NCBI RefSeq assembly: GCF_000337095.1
Contig: NZ_AOIV01000008.1
Span: 177,191 to 241,190, forward strand
Length of the DNA: 64,000 nucleotides
Direction: 5' to 3'
From: Halogeometricum pallidum JCM 14848
Lineage (GTDB): Archaea; Halobacteriota; Halobacteria; Halobacteriales; Haloferacaceae
This document shows positions 42,855-51,779 of the stretch, in pieces. Numbering within the stretch: position 1 is the first letter of the stretch; the number at the start of each line of letters is the position of its first letter. Position numbers and translations under genes: made by a program. The notes under the pieces were generated by a model. It had not been told where the DNA came from, ran no database searches, and saw nothing but the letters and a program-made list of their open reading frames with translations.

Positions 42855-43259
42855 ATGACAACGTACGTGCTGGCGACGAATCACGTCGATACGAGCGCCG
42901 TCCTCTGTGATTATCTCGTCTCGCGGCTCGACGACGGCGACGCCGTCCACGCCGTGAACTCCCTGCCCGGCGGCGACGATACGTCGGGCGAGGACGCTCG
43001 CGAGGGGGAGGACGCTCTCAACGTCGTCGCGGCCCGACTCGGGGGGTTCGCCGACGTCGAGACGCACCAGTTCGTCCGCGGCAACGACCCGGCCGACGAC
43101 GTCCTCGACTACGCCGAAGAGGTGGACGCCGACGAACTCGTCGTCGGGATTCGCAAGCGCAACCCGACGGCGAAAGTCGTCTTCGGCAGCACGGCGCAGC
43201 AGATTCTCCTCAACTCGAACCGGCCGATGGCCGTCGTTCCGCTCGAACGGATGGAGTGA
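42855..43259 (+). CDS. Universal stress protein-like
   Basis: 134 residues, MTTYVLATNHVDTSAVLCDYL to MAVVPLERME. The C-terminal LVVGIRKRNPTAKVVFGSTA and QQILLNSNRPMAVVP give the G-x2-G-x9-G(S/T) ATP-binding pattern of Usp proteins, while the first half is more diverged. It probably binds nucleotides as a dimer. It is divergent from the PGF-CTERM gene; the shared 109-base gap holds a GC-poor ATATATCAATTG stretch next to that gene's start. Confidence 0.85.
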   Translation: MTTYVLATNHVDTSAVLCDYLVSRLDDGDAVHAVNSLPGGDDTSGEDAREGEDALNVVAARLGGFADVETHQFVRGNDPADDVLDYAEEVDADELVVGIRKRNPTAKVVFGSTAQQILLNSNRPMAVVPLERME

Positions 43260-43262
43260 GAT

Positions 43263-44606
43263 TCAGTCGTCCGCCGCGTCCGCGTCGGCGTCCTCGCCCC
43301 CGTCGGTGACCGAACTGTCGCCGGTCAGCACCTCGTCCGCCAGCGTCGGTACGAACGTCCCGATGTCGGTCACCATGCCGATGGCCTGCGAACTCCCCCG
43401 GTCGAGCAACTGCGTCACCGTCGCGGGGTTGATGTCGACGCAGACGACGCGCGTCGTCGAGGGCAGGCAGTTGCCGACGGCCACCGAGTGCAGCAGGGTG
43501 GAGAGCATCAACACCATGTCGGCCTCGTGGGCCTGTTCGCGGATGGCCTCCTGGGCCTCCACCGCGTCGGTGATGGTATCGGGCAGGGGGCCGTCGTCGC
43601 GGATGGACCCCGCGAGGACGTACGGCACGTCGTTTTTCACGCACTCGTACATGATGCCGCTACCGACGAGACCCTCCTCGACGGCCTCCTCGATGCCGCC
43701 CGCGCGGATGACCTCGCTGATGGTGTAGATGTGGTGTTTGTGCCCCTTCCGCGGGTGCTCCATCGTCTCCATGTCCATCCCGAGGGAGGTGCCGTACAGA
43801 CCGCGTTCGACGTCGTGAGTGGCGAAGCCGTTGCCCGCGGATATCATGTCGACGTAACCCTCGCGGACGAGGCGCGCCAAGTCGTCGCCCGCGCCGGCGT
43901 GGATGAGGGCCGGGCCGGCGACGACGAGCACCTTCCCGCCCTGCGCCTTCGTCTCTTCGAGGGCGTCGGCCACCTGCTTGATGAGCGACTCGGAGGGTCG
44001 CTCCGAGGAGACGCCGCCCTGCATGAACCCGAACGGACCGGAGGCGTCTCGGGGGCGTTCCGGCGGTTCGACGCGGACGCCCGCCTCGTCGGTCACCACG
44101 AGGTCGCCCTCCTCGATGGCGTTCAGCACCTTCGTGTAGGCACGGACGCCGTCGTCGGTTTCCTCGACGACGTCACCAGAACTCGAAGAGTTCTGGTTGC
44201 CCGTTGAGGTTTCCTCAACGACGATGGCGCAGTCCATCTCGATGTTCTGGACGTCGATCCACTCGCCCTCGTAGCGGACGCGCGTCGGGTGGTTCGTCGT
44301 CGAGTAGAAGCCGTGCGGGACGACTTGGTCGGCCGGCGCCGGGACGACCCTGGCGTCCACGGGGTCGATGAGGTTCGCGCCGATCTGGTGCAGTTCGTGC
44401 AGTATCTCCTGTAAGTCGGCGTCGTCCTCGTCGGGGCCCGCGGTGACGGCCATCCGGCAGTGCGACGTCTTGTCCTTGTGTTTACCGACGACGAACTCTT
44501 CGACCTCGAAGTCGCCGCCGAGGTCCATCACGAGTCCGAACGCTCGCTGCATCATCCCGGAGTCGATGATGTGCCCGTCTAGCTCGACGGTTCGCGTGGC
44601 GGTCAT
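43263..44606 (-). CDS. TIGR00300 family, archaeal ornithine cyclodeaminase type
   Basis: 447 residues from ATG 44606. N-terminal LOR/SDH half (VELDGHIIDSGMMQRAFGLV, GFYSTTNHPTRVRYEGEW) and a C-terminal Rossmann half (VLVVAGPALIHAGAGDDLAR, AGNGFATHDVERGLYGTSLG) match the TIGR00300 archaeal proteins, some of which are NAD-dependent ornithine cyclodeaminases giving proline. Residues 133-149 (TSTGNQNSSSSGDVVEE) are an extra, low-complexity stretch coded by two palindromes flanked by a 16-bp direct repeat, so apparently inserted in frame. It converges with the Usp-like gene. Confidence 0.88.
   Translation of the reverse strand: MTATRTVELDGHIIDSGMMQRAFGLVMDLGGDFEVEEFVVGKHKDKTSHCRMAVTAGPDEDDADLQEILHELHQIGANLIDPVDARVVPAPADQVVPHGFYSTTNHPTRVRYEGEWIDVQNIEMDCAIVVEETSTGNQNSSSSGDVVEETDDGVRAYTKVLNAIEEGDLVVTDEAGVRVEPPERPRDASGPFGFMQGGVSSERPSESLIKQVADALEETKAQGGKVLVVAGPALIHAGAGDDLARLVREGYVDMISAGNGFATHDVERGLYGTSLGMDMETMEHPRKGHKHHIYTISEVIRAGGIEEAVEEGLVGSGIMYECVKNDVPYVLAGSIRDDGPLPDTITDAVEAQEAIREQAHEADMVLMLSTLLHSVAVGNCLPSTTRVVCVDINPATVTQLLDRGSSQAIGMVTDIGTFVPTLADEVLTGDSSVTDGGEDADADAADD
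44157..44223. repeat. In-frame palindromic insertion with direct repeats
   Basis: GGTTTCCTCGACGACG (44157-44172) and GGTTTCCTCAACGACG (44208-44223) are 15/16 identical and 51 bases apart, a multiple of three. Between them ACCAGAACTC, loop GAA, GAGTTCTGGT (44175-44197) forms a perfect 10-bp hairpin; CGTTGAGG, loop TTT, CCTCAACG (44202-44219) forms a second one that runs into the right repeat. Confidence 0.75.
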
Positions 44607-44705
44607 CGTCGGAAGTGTGCGGTGCCGTCCTAAGAAGGTCACGCACGCGTCCGAACAGGAGCGACGGCGCGGTTCGACGGTCGGACCGACCGGACGCGGG
44701 TCGGC

Positions 44706-44795
44706 CTACGCGGGACGCTCCGGCGACGCGGCGACCGCGAGGATCAGCAGTACGGCGACGGCGGCTCTGCGTGCGCGACCGGTCGGGTGGGACAT
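44706..44795 (-). CDS. Possible 29-residue signal-like peptide
   Basis: MSHPTGRARRAAVAVLLILA then VAASPERPA. A basic head and one hydrophobic run look like a signal peptide or tiny membrane peptide. GATATCATA just upstream on its strand is AT-rich. It may be a relic or chance frame; no family known. Confidence 0.25.
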   Translation of the reverse strand: MSHPTGRARRAAVAVLLILAVAASPERPA

Positions 44796-44871
44796 GATAT
44801 CATAGCAGGGAGCCGGAGACGGATAACCGTGTTGTGCCGAGTATCTCCGTTGATATTCGCGGTGAGGCCCC

Positions 44872-45747
44872 CTACCGGTCGGCGTCGCCGACTTCGCCCT
44901 CGAGGAAGGCGAGGCCGTGACCGACGACCGAGTCGCGGCCGCGGCCCTCGTAGACGTCGAAGTGGCCGGTCGGGAGGCGGAGGAACGTCGCGTCCGAAAG
45001 GGCGTCCGCCGCGGACTCGACGCCGTCGACGGGCACCACGTCGTCGCGCGTCCCGCCGACGACGAGGACGGGACAGGCGACGCTCTCCAAGTCGTCGCCG
45101 GCCGAGAAGCGGACGAGGTTGAGGAGCGACCGGGCGGGCGTCTCGTTGTCCCAGTCGGTATCCGAGGGGACGGTGTCGAGATAGCCCCGGCGCGCGCCCG
45201 GCGTCGAGACGAGGGCGAACTCCTCGGGGTCGCCGGCGACGGGAACGGTGTGCGGGTCGGTGAGAAGCGACTGAAGTCGGTCGCGGACGCCCGAGAACAC
45301 CGACTTCGCGACGAATCCCAGCCCGCGCGTCGAGAGGAACGACCGGCCCGAGAGCACCGGCGTCTGCGCGACGACGGCGCGCACGCGCGGGTCGTCCGCG
45401 GCCACGTCGAGAGCGTGTCCGCCGCCGATGTCGGTGCCCCAGAGGACGAGGCGGGTGGTATCGAGGTCGTCCAGGCCCCGAACGCTCTCGACGGCCGCCT
45501 CCCAGTCGGTCCGCTGGCGCGCCGGCGAGACGAGGTTCCGCGGGTCGCCGTCGCTGTCGCCGTGGTTTCGGTAGTCGAACAGGAAGACGGCGTATCCCGC
45601 CTCCGCGAGTCGTTCGGCGTACGCGGGCAGACCGAACGAACGCTCGCCTGCCAGACCGCCGGCCATGACGACGACCGGCGGTTCGGCGGGTCTGTCGGGT
45701 CGGTAGAGCCATCCCGAACAGCGCTCGCCGGCGCTCTCGAAGCCCAT
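44872..45747 (-). CDS. Alpha/beta hydrolase with Asp at the nucleophile site
   Basis: 291 residues from MGFESAGERCSGWLYRPDRP (ATG 45747; a GTG two codons earlier is possible; a much longer open frame upstream is basic and unlike protein). The fold is clear: VVVMAGGLAGERSFGL oxyanion region, LFDYRNHGDSDG, elbow LVLWGTDIGGGHAL, acid in VVGGTRDDVVPV and catalytic His in LPTGHFDVYEG. The elbow has Asp where serine hydrolases have Ser (G-T-D-I-G), as in dehalogenases and epoxide hydrolases. Substrate unknown. Confidence 0.85.
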   Translation of the reverse strand: MGFESAGERCSGWLYRPDRPAEPPVVVMAGGLAGERSFGLPAYAERLAEAGYAVFLFDYRNHGDSDGDPRNLVSPARQRTDWEAAVESVRGLDDLDTTRLVLWGTDIGGGHALDVAADDPRVRAVVAQTPVLSGRSFLSTRGLGFVAKSVFSGVRDRLQSLLTDPHTVPVAGDPEEFALVSTPGARRGYLDTVPSDTDWDNETPARSLLNLVRFSAGDDLESVACPVLVVGGTRDDVVPVDGVESAADALSDATFLRLPTGHFDVYEGRGRDSVVGHGLAFLEGEVGDADR

Positions 45748-46440
45748 CGTCACCTTCGAGAATGACTCCCGCGAGGGACGCCGGGCGTCGCGCCCGTCGG
45801 TCCGGTAGCCGTCGCCCTCCCGGTTGGCGTACTTGGCTCGCTCCCACTCTCCCCTGCCGGAGGGTCGGGTCACGCGGGCACCCCCGGTCGGTGCGTCGAC
45901 GTCGATCGGACGCCGGCGCTGTTGCTTCGGGGACGACGCTGCGCGCTCCTGGTCGCGTCGGACATACAGACCCTTACCGCGGCGACCGTCTAAACGCTTG
46001 TCGCGAGAGAGCTCTCGAACGAAAGTGTCGAAGGAGAAACCAATCGCCGCCGCCCGCGGACGGCCGTTCGGGGGAGACCGACGCATGCGCGTGATATCGA
46101 CCGGTTCGGCGACTCGGTGCGTCCGTCCGAGGGTAGGCAGTCTCGGACGGCGGAGCGGCGACCCGGCGCGGGGGTAGGCAGTCCCGTTCCGGGCCGACCG
46201 AGCGCCGGCGGGGCCCTCGGGGGAGAGCCCCGCCGGGTGGGGACCGTCGCGCGAGCGACGGCCCGCCGATTTGGCCGACAGCGGCGAGTTGGATTACGTG
46301 GCGTTGATCGGTGTGTACGCGTACGCTCGCGTCTGAACGACCCGCACACGTCGGCCCGCCGGCGGGCTTGGGGGGCCGCACCGCGCGCCGACAGTATCAT
46401 CGAAAATACGCGGAAATATAAAATCTGCCGTCGAGATATC
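45748..46440. other. Long gene-free region with strong inverted repeats
   Basis: About 700 bases of very GC-rich DNA. GGGTAGGCAGTC occurs twice (46131-46142, 46172-46183). CCGGCGGGGC/GCCCCGCCGG (46205-46236) forms a 10-bp stem; CCGTCGC/GCGACGG (46244-46261) forms a 7-bp stem around GCGA. Open frames on both strands are Arg-rich and unlike proteins. It may hold a structured RNA or a decayed gene. Confidence 0.4.
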
Positions 46441-46455
46441 AATTTTGATAATCAT

Positions 46456-46728
46456 ATGGAGTCAAAGGTCGGTGAGGGGACTCTACCTACCGAAAACGAC
46501 GACGCGGCGGCGACGAGGTCGATGGAGTTCGAGGAGGCTCGGGTCGACGCGTACACGGCGACGGACGTCGGGACCGCAAGCCCGGGGACTGCTGCGCGCA
46601 ACGGCCACGCATCGAGAAGACCGAAGCCGACGCGTGAGACGGGTCGAACCCGACCCGTCCGTCAGGCCTCGTCGCGCCGCGGTGCGTCGACCGCCGCGTC
46701 CCCGTCCCGTTCGGACTCCCGCTCTTGA
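46456..46728 (+). CDS. Doubtful 90-residue frame
   Basis: Begins MESKVGEGTLPTENDDAAAT behind a good AT-rich promoter (GAAATATAAAATC near 46409, then ATATCAATTTTGATAATC). The first half is acidic and protein-like; the last third turns Arg/Ser-rich and overlaps the GH15 gene's end. A shorter true gene or a gene fragment is possible. The promoter itself is more convincing than the frame. Confidence 0.25.
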   Translation: MESKVGEGTLPTENDDAAATRSMEFEEARVDAYTATDVGTASPGTAARNGHASRRPKPTRETGRTRPVRQASSRRGASTAASPSRSDSRS

Positions 46729-48566
46729 ATCAGCGTCGCCTGACCCAGCGGATCGACCGTCGCCCAGTCGTACTCGGCCTCTCGGAGGTACAGCGCGCTG
46801 TTTATCAGCCCGATGTGGCTGAACCCCTGCGGGAAGTTGCCTATCTGTCTGCCCGTTTCGGGGTCTATCTCCTCCGCGAACAGGCCGAGCGGACTCGCAT
46901 ACTCCAGGACGTTCTCGAAGACGTCCCACGCCTCTTCGACCCGGTCGGTGGCGACGAGGGCGTTGACCAGCCAAAACGAGCAGAACACGAACGCGCCTTC
47001 CTCGCCGGGGAGGCCGTCGTTCTCGTAGCGGAAGACGAGGCCGTCGTCGGTGGTCAGATGCTCGCGCACGGCGTCGACGGTGCCGACGATACGCTCGTCG
47101 TCGAACGGGAGGATGCCCGAGAGCGCGATGAGGAGACTGGAGGCGTCCAGTTCGTCGCCCTCGAACGACTGCGTGAAGCTGTTCCGTTCCTCGTCGAACC
47201 CCCGCTCTAAGACCGTCTCTTTTATCTCCGCGCGGCACTCCCGCCAGCGGTCGACGGGTCCCTCCCGCCCCGTTCGCTCGGCGAGTCGGACGCTCCGGTC
47301 GAGCGCCACCCAGCACATCACCTTCGAGTAGACGAGATGTCTGGGCTCTCCTCGCAGTTCCCAGATACCCGCTCCCTTATCATCCCAGTGCTCGCAGACG
47401 TACTCGACGATATCGCAGAGCGCTTTCCAGTCCTCGTCGGTCACGTCCTGTTCGTCGCTCCAGAACCGCTGGTACAGCGCGAGTATCAGGTCGCCGTACA
47501 CGTCGAGTTGCTGTTGGTCGGCCGCCTCGTTGCCGATACGAACCGGTTCGGAGTCGCGGTAACCGCGGAGATGGTCCAGTTCCTCCTCTTCTAACTCGGT
47601 GTCGCCCTCGACGCCATACAGCGGTTGGACTTCCGCGGAGTCGCCCATCCGACTCAGCTTCAGGAAGCGGTGCACGTAGTCGCTCGCCTCGTCGACGTGA
47701 CCGAGATTCGTCAGCGCGCGCACCGTGATGCCGCCGTCGCGTATCCACGAAAACCGGTAGTCCCAGTTACGCACGCCGCCGATGTCCTCCGGCAGCGACG
47801 TGGTCGGCGCCGCGGCCAACGCCCCCGTCTCGCGGTAGTTGAGCAGTTTGAGCACCAGTTCCGAGCGGACGACGTAGTCGTGCGCCTCGCCGCCGAACAG
47901 ACACTCCGATTCGACGCAGGAGTGGGCCCACTCCCGCCAATACTGCGCCGTCTCCTCCAGCAGTCGCTCGCAGTCCTCCGCGTCCGTCGGCGCGTCCATG
48001 TCGTACTGGAGGACGTACCACTGCGTCTCGTGTGCCTCGAGGCGGTACGTTCCGCGGGCGGCGCCGTCTTCGATACGCAACTCCGTCGGCGTCGAGAGGT
48101 ACAGATGTCTGTCGTCGCCCGTCGCGGTCACCCCGTCCACTATCGAGTTTATCGCGGTGTCGACGCGCCCGTAGTCGAACCGCGGGTCGAACTCCACGTC
48201 CACCTCTACGGACCCCTCGGTGCACGTCACCTTCCGGTAGAGTCCGCGAATATCGGGCTCTTCGCCGCTGTTCGCTTCCACGATTGGCATAAAGTCCGTC
48301 ACCGTCATCGTCCCCGAATCGGTCTCGAACGTCGTCTGCAGGACGTTCGTCCGAGAGAGGTACGCCTGCTCGGACTCGAACTCGCCGGCGGGACTGATGG
48401 CGAACCGCCCCCCGACGTCGGGGTCGAGTATTGCGGCGAACACACTCGGCGAGTAGACGTGCGGCAGACAGCACCAGTCGACGGCCCCGTCCCGGCCGAC
48501 GAGCGCGCACGTCTCGAGGTTGCCGATGACCCCGTAGTGTTCGAGCGGCTTGAAATCGGCTTGCAT
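46662..48566 (-). CDS. Glycoside hydrolase family 15 (glucoamylase/trehalase type)
   Basis: 634 residues. An N-terminal beta-sandwich (MQADFKPLEHYGVIGNLETC, GAVDWCCLPHVYSPSVFAAI) is followed by the (alpha/alpha)6 barrel. GGVRNWDYRFSWIRDGGIT binds substrate; the general acid Glu is in GAGIWELRGEPRHLVYSKVM and the base Glu in GLFAEEIDPETGRQIGNFPQ. It splits alpha-glucosidic bonds in glycans, dextrins or trehalose. No signal peptide, so it acts in the cytoplasm. It stands alone, well apart from SecY. Confidence 0.93.
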   Translation of the reverse strand: MQADFKPLEHYGVIGNLETCALVGRDGAVDWCCLPHVYSPSVFAAILDPDVGGRFAISPAGEFESEQAYLSRTNVLQTTFETDSGTMTVTDFMPIVEANSGEEPDIRGLYRKVTCTEGSVEVDVEFDPRFDYGRVDTAINSIVDGVTATGDDRHLYLSTPTELRIEDGAARGTYRLEAHETQWYVLQYDMDAPTDAEDCERLLEETAQYWREWAHSCVESECLFGGEAHDYVVRSELVLKLLNYRETGALAAAPTTSLPEDIGGVRNWDYRFSWIRDGGITVRALTNLGHVDEASDYVHRFLKLSRMGDSAEVQPLYGVEGDTELEEEELDHLRGYRDSEPVRIGNEAADQQQLDVYGDLILALYQRFWSDEQDVTDEDWKALCDIVEYVCEHWDDKGAGIWELRGEPRHLVYSKVMCWVALDRSVRLAERTGREGPVDRWRECRAEIKETVLERGFDEERNSFTQSFEGDELDASSLLIALSGILPFDDERIVGTVDAVREHLTTDDGLVFRYENDGLPGEEGAFVFCSFWLVNALVATDRVEEAWDVFENVLEYASPLGLFAEEIDPETGRQIGNFPQGFSHIGLINSALYLREAEYDWATVDPLGQATLIQERESERDGDAAVDAPRRDEA

Positions 48567-48703
48567 GGCCTGAACAATCCACGAACGTCCGAAATAGCTT
48601 CTGGGCGGTGGGCTCGGTCTGCGAACGGTACCGCGGCGACGAGCCGTCGACTATCGGTGCGAAAATAACGAGAGGAGAGGGTATCGTCCGCCGCGGACGG
48701 TCG

Positions 48704-50170
48704 TTACCCGCCGAACATGTTGCGCATCATCGGATGCATCTCCATCAACTGCTCTTCTGCGATCTCCTCGTACAGTTTGTACGTGATGGAGACCGTCAGT
48801 AGCAGTCCCGTTCCGGAGACCGACCCGATGGTGCCCAGCATGTTCGCCATGACAGCGAGCAGTCCGACCAGCGCGCCGCCGATGATGGTGACCTGCGGGA
48901 TGTACCGCTCCATCACCTTCTCGATCACCTGCGGGTTGCGCCGGAAGCCGGGAATCTGCATCCCGGAGTTCTGAATCTGCTGTGCGGTGGATTCGGGACC
49001 CATCCCGGTCGTCTCGACCCAGAAGACGGCGAAGATGGCGCCGCCGACGACCATGAACGTCAGGTCGATGAGGACGCGCAGGAGGATCTGTGCGGGTTCC
49101 TGGGAGGTGAGCCCGAGGAACCACATCCAGTCGCCGCGCGACTGGATGGGCGCGAGGTAGTAGAACAGGCCGCCGGTGACCTGCCCCTGACTGTAGGTCC
49201 CAGCCCACGCCGGCAGGCCGGTCCAGTTGTTCAGGATCTGCCCGAGGAACTGGATGTTGGCCTGCAGGGCGCGGACGAGGATCATCGGCAGGACGCTCGC
49301 GTAGATGAGCTTCACCGGGAAGCGGCCGCGGGCGCCCTTCACGCGGGCGTGCGACAGCGGAATTTCCACGCGGACGCTCTCGGCGTACACGACGATGCCG
49401 AAGATCAGCAGCGTCGTGATTAGCGCGAGCAGTTGACCCTGTCCGAGGAAGATGTCGGACAACCCGCCCGGCGAGAGCGGCGAGCCGATGTCGACGGCGC
49501 CGGTGAGGATGCCGATCCACGTCGGGAACAGCCCCGAGGTGGCACCGAGAGACTCCCAGCTGAACAGCCCGGCGACGAGCTGCTGGCTGACGCCCGCGAT
49601 GATGAACAGCCCCACGCCGGACCCGACACCCCACTTGCTCACGATCTCGTCCATGAACAGGATGAGAATGCCTCCGACGAACATCTGCGCGAAGATGATT
49701 CCCTTCACGCCACCGAGGCCGATGCCGAGCGACTGCGCGACCTGCTGGCTCGCGGGCAGATAGCCCCCCGCGAGCACCATCGGCAACCCGGTGAGACAGA
49801 TCATCACGACCACCAGTAGCTTCTGGAGGCCCTGATAGAGGATCTGATCACGCGGGTCGTCGGTGTCCAAGCCGAGCAGGTCGGCCCCGCCGAGCAGTTG
49901 CAGCACGATGCTCGCGGTGACGATGGGACCGATACCCAGTTGGAGTATCGACCCCTGCGACCCTGCGAGGAGGCTACGGAACCGACCGTAGAAGTCCCCC
50001 CCAGCGGCCTGCGTCTGCAGACCGAACATCGTCACGTTCGTCAAGAAGAAATACATCACGAGGATGCCCGCCGTCCAGCCGAGTTTTCGGCGGAACGGGA
50101 CGTGCCCTTCCGGTCGGGCGACTGCAGGCATCCGCGTCAGCACCGGTTCGGCGGCCTCCTTCCATCCCAT
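48704..50170 (-). CDS. secY: Preprotein translocase subunit SecY
   Basis: 488 residues with ten membrane helices; EGHVPFRRKLGWTAGILVMY, GIGPIVTASIVLQLLGGADL (helix 2, plug region) and EIPLSHARVKGARGRFPVKL are typical. It forms the Sec channel with SecE and SecG/Sec61-beta. The last gene of the S10/spc operon, three bases after L15. The loop before helix 7 is long, as in other haloarchaea. Confidence 0.97.
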   Translation of the reverse strand: MGWKEAAEPVLTRMPAVARPEGHVPFRRKLGWTAGILVMYFFLTNVTMFGLQTQAAGGDFYGRFRSLLAGSQGSILQLGIGPIVTASIVLQLLGGADLLGLDTDDPRDQILYQGLQKLLVVVMICLTGLPMVLAGGYLPASQQVAQSLGIGLGGVKGIIFAQMFVGGILILFMDEIVSKWGVGSGVGLFIIAGVSQQLVAGLFSWESLGATSGLFPTWIGILTGAVDIGSPLSPGGLSDIFLGQGQLLALITTLLIFGIVVYAESVRVEIPLSHARVKGARGRFPVKLIYASVLPMILVRALQANIQFLGQILNNWTGLPAWAGTYSQGQVTGGLFYYLAPIQSRGDWMWFLGLTSQEPAQILLRVLIDLTFMVVGGAIFAVFWVETTGMGPESTAQQIQNSGMQIPGFRRNPQVIEKVMERYIPQVTIIGGALVGLLAVMANMLGTIGSVSGTGLLLTVSITYKLYEEIAEEQLMEMHPMMRNMFGG

Positions 50171-50173
50171 AGG

Positions 50174-50671
50174 TTACTCTTCGGAGCTTTCCTCGTCGTC
50201 CGAGTTATCTTCTTCGGATTGCGCTTCCTCTCCGCGCTCGGAGAGTTCGGCGCTGCCGCCAGCTTCCTCGATGAGTTCGACCGCACCGGCGGTGAACGCG
50301 TCGGCGACGACGTGCAGTTCCTGTCTGACCTGCCCGCCGCCGAGCACTTTCACCACGTCCGCGTCGTAGCCGTCTTCCGCCACGTCGCGAGCGTCGACGC
50401 GGTAGGCGTCGCCGTCCTTCTCGGCCACGTCGTCGGCCGCCAGCAGCGCCGCATCCTCGTCGAGTTTCTGCACGCGAACCTCGACGACGGTGTCCTGCGC
50501 CGCTTCGGGGCGCTTGAAGCCGTGTTTTCCGAGCGGTTCGTAGTTGTGGATCTCGTGTTTGTCCCGCCCCGCGCGGCCGCGACCGCCGCGGTTACCGGCG
50601 CCGCGCCGGTTCTTGTGCGTGCCGCCGCCGTGCGTGCGAGAGCCGCGCTGTCGTCGTTTCTTCGAGGTCAT
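50174..50671 (-). CDS. rpl15: 50S ribosomal protein uL15
   Basis: 165 residues. The basic start MTSKKRRQRGSRTHGGGTHK, then NRRGAGNRGGRGRAGR, is the Gly/Arg-rich tail that threads 23S rRNA; the C-terminal half KVLGGGQVRQELHVVADAFT is the globular part. The last 25 residues are acidic. It overlaps the L30 stop by four bases and precedes secY. Confidence 0.96.
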   Translation of the reverse strand: MTSKKRRQRGSRTHGGGTHKNRRGAGNRGGRGRAGRDKHEIHNYEPLGKHGFKRPEAAQDTVVEVRVQKLDEDAALLAADDVAEKDGDAYRVDARDVAEDGYDADVVKVLGGGQVRQELHVVADAFTAGAVELIEEAGGSAELSERGEEAQSEEDNSDDEESSEE

Positions 50672-51132
50672 CGCATGTCCTCCAGGAGTTCGTCGATCTG
50701 CTCGGTCTCGTGCTTTCCGAGCTGACCGCCTTCTTTCGTGACGTGCTTTTGACCCTTGTGACCGCCGCGCGGCGGGTGCAGGCGAAGCACGGGGGAGAGA
50801 CCCTGCTCGCGCAGCGTCGTCTCCTCGTCGACGATGGCCTCCGCCAGCGCGGAGACGTCGTCGTAGTCGGTGTGCTCTGCGATCCAGTCGTCGTCGACCG
50901 TCTCGGAACCCTCCTCGGGTTCGGCGCGCGTTCGCAGCAGCGTCTCGACCACGTCGGCGCTCGGTTCCCCGTGCGCGACGTAGTCGTTTACCTTCGTGAT
51001 CATCCCACGGTAGGTGTCCGTCTCGGGGACGAACGCGCAGTGGTTCACGCTGTGGATGTTGAGCATCTTCAGCGTGTCGTGGGTGGCCTCGCTCATGTTC
51101 ACGTCGCCGCGAAGCTGAACGATAGCTTGCAT
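50668..51132 (-). CDS. rpl30: 50S ribosomal protein uL30
   Basis: 154 residues from [20 protein letters not shown]; the open frame continues upstream inside rps5 as a shadow. TLKMLNIHSVNHCAFVPETD and the basic HPPRGGHKGQKHVTKEGGQL are typical of archaeal L30, longer than the bacterial protein. It overlaps rps5 by one base and rpl15 by four. Confidence 0.96.
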   Translation of the reverse strand: MQAIVQLRGDVNMSEATHDTLKMLNIHSVNHCAFVPETDTYRGMITKVNDYVAHGEPSADVVETLLRTRAEPEEGSETVDDDWIAEHTDYDDVSALAEAIVDEETTLREQGLSPVLRLHPPRGGHKGQKHVTKEGGQLGKHETEQIDELLEDMR

Positions 51133-51779
51133 CAGTTGCCCGCCTCCTGCTGTTTCTCTCGTGCGCGCCGCGGTGTGCGCGACTGCGAGGCGTTTCTCAG
51201 CGCGTTGTACGTCGCCTTCGCGAGGTTGACCGTCGTGCGCGTGTTCCCGTTCGAGCGGGTCCACGCGTCCTGCACGCCGGCCAGTTCGAGGATGTTCCGA
51301 ACGGTTTCGGCGGCCGCGAGGCCCAGCCCCTGCGGGGCGGGCATGATTTCGACCGTCACGGAGCCGGCTTTCCCCTCGGCCTTCCGGGTGAGGGAGTTCA
51401 CGCCGCCGGCGGAGTCCTCCCAGGACCCCGAACCGCGGTCGACCTCGATGATGTTCAGTTTCGCCACGTTGATGGCCTTCTGGATGGCCGATCCGACCTG
51501 GTCGTCTCGGGCCTCGGCGTAGCCGAGGAACCCGTCGCGGTTCCCGATGGCGACGACACAACGGAACTTCACACGCCGACCGGAGTCGGTCATGCGCTGA
51601 ACCATGTTGATGTCGAGCACCTCGTCTTCGAGTCCGGGCAGAAGCTGGTCGACGATTTCGGGCTCCTTGAGCGGAAGCCCCGTCTCCAGCGCCTGTTTCA
51701 TCGAGGTGACGTCGCCGTCCTGTACCATGCGGCCGAGCCGCGTTCGCGGCTCCCAGCCGTTGCTGTTGCGTTGGCTCAT
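51132..51779 (-). CDS. rps5: 30S ribosomal protein uS5
   Basis: 215 residues. The double-stranded RNA-binding core is [23 protein letters not shown]-like [20 protein letters not shown] and [20 protein letters not shown] follow. It lies at the mRNA entry site and helps decoding fidelity. The start ATG overlaps rpl18's stop. Confidence 0.96.
   Translation of the reverse strand: MSQRNSNGWEPRTRLGRMVQDGDVTSMKQALETGLPLKEPEIVDQLLPGLEDEVLDINMVQRMTDSGRRVKFRCVVAIGNRDGFLGYAEARDDQVGSAIQKAINVAKLNIIEVDRGSGSWEDSAGGVNSLTRKAEGKAGSVTVEIMPAPQGLGLAAAETVRNILELAGVQDAWTRSNGNTRTTVNLAKATYNALRNASQSRTPRRAREKQQEAGN

Noticed and set aside
45974..46381. A 135-codon minus-strand frame in the gene-free region
   Set aside because: Arg/Pro-rich with no conserved pattern; strong inverted repeats inside it argue against coding.
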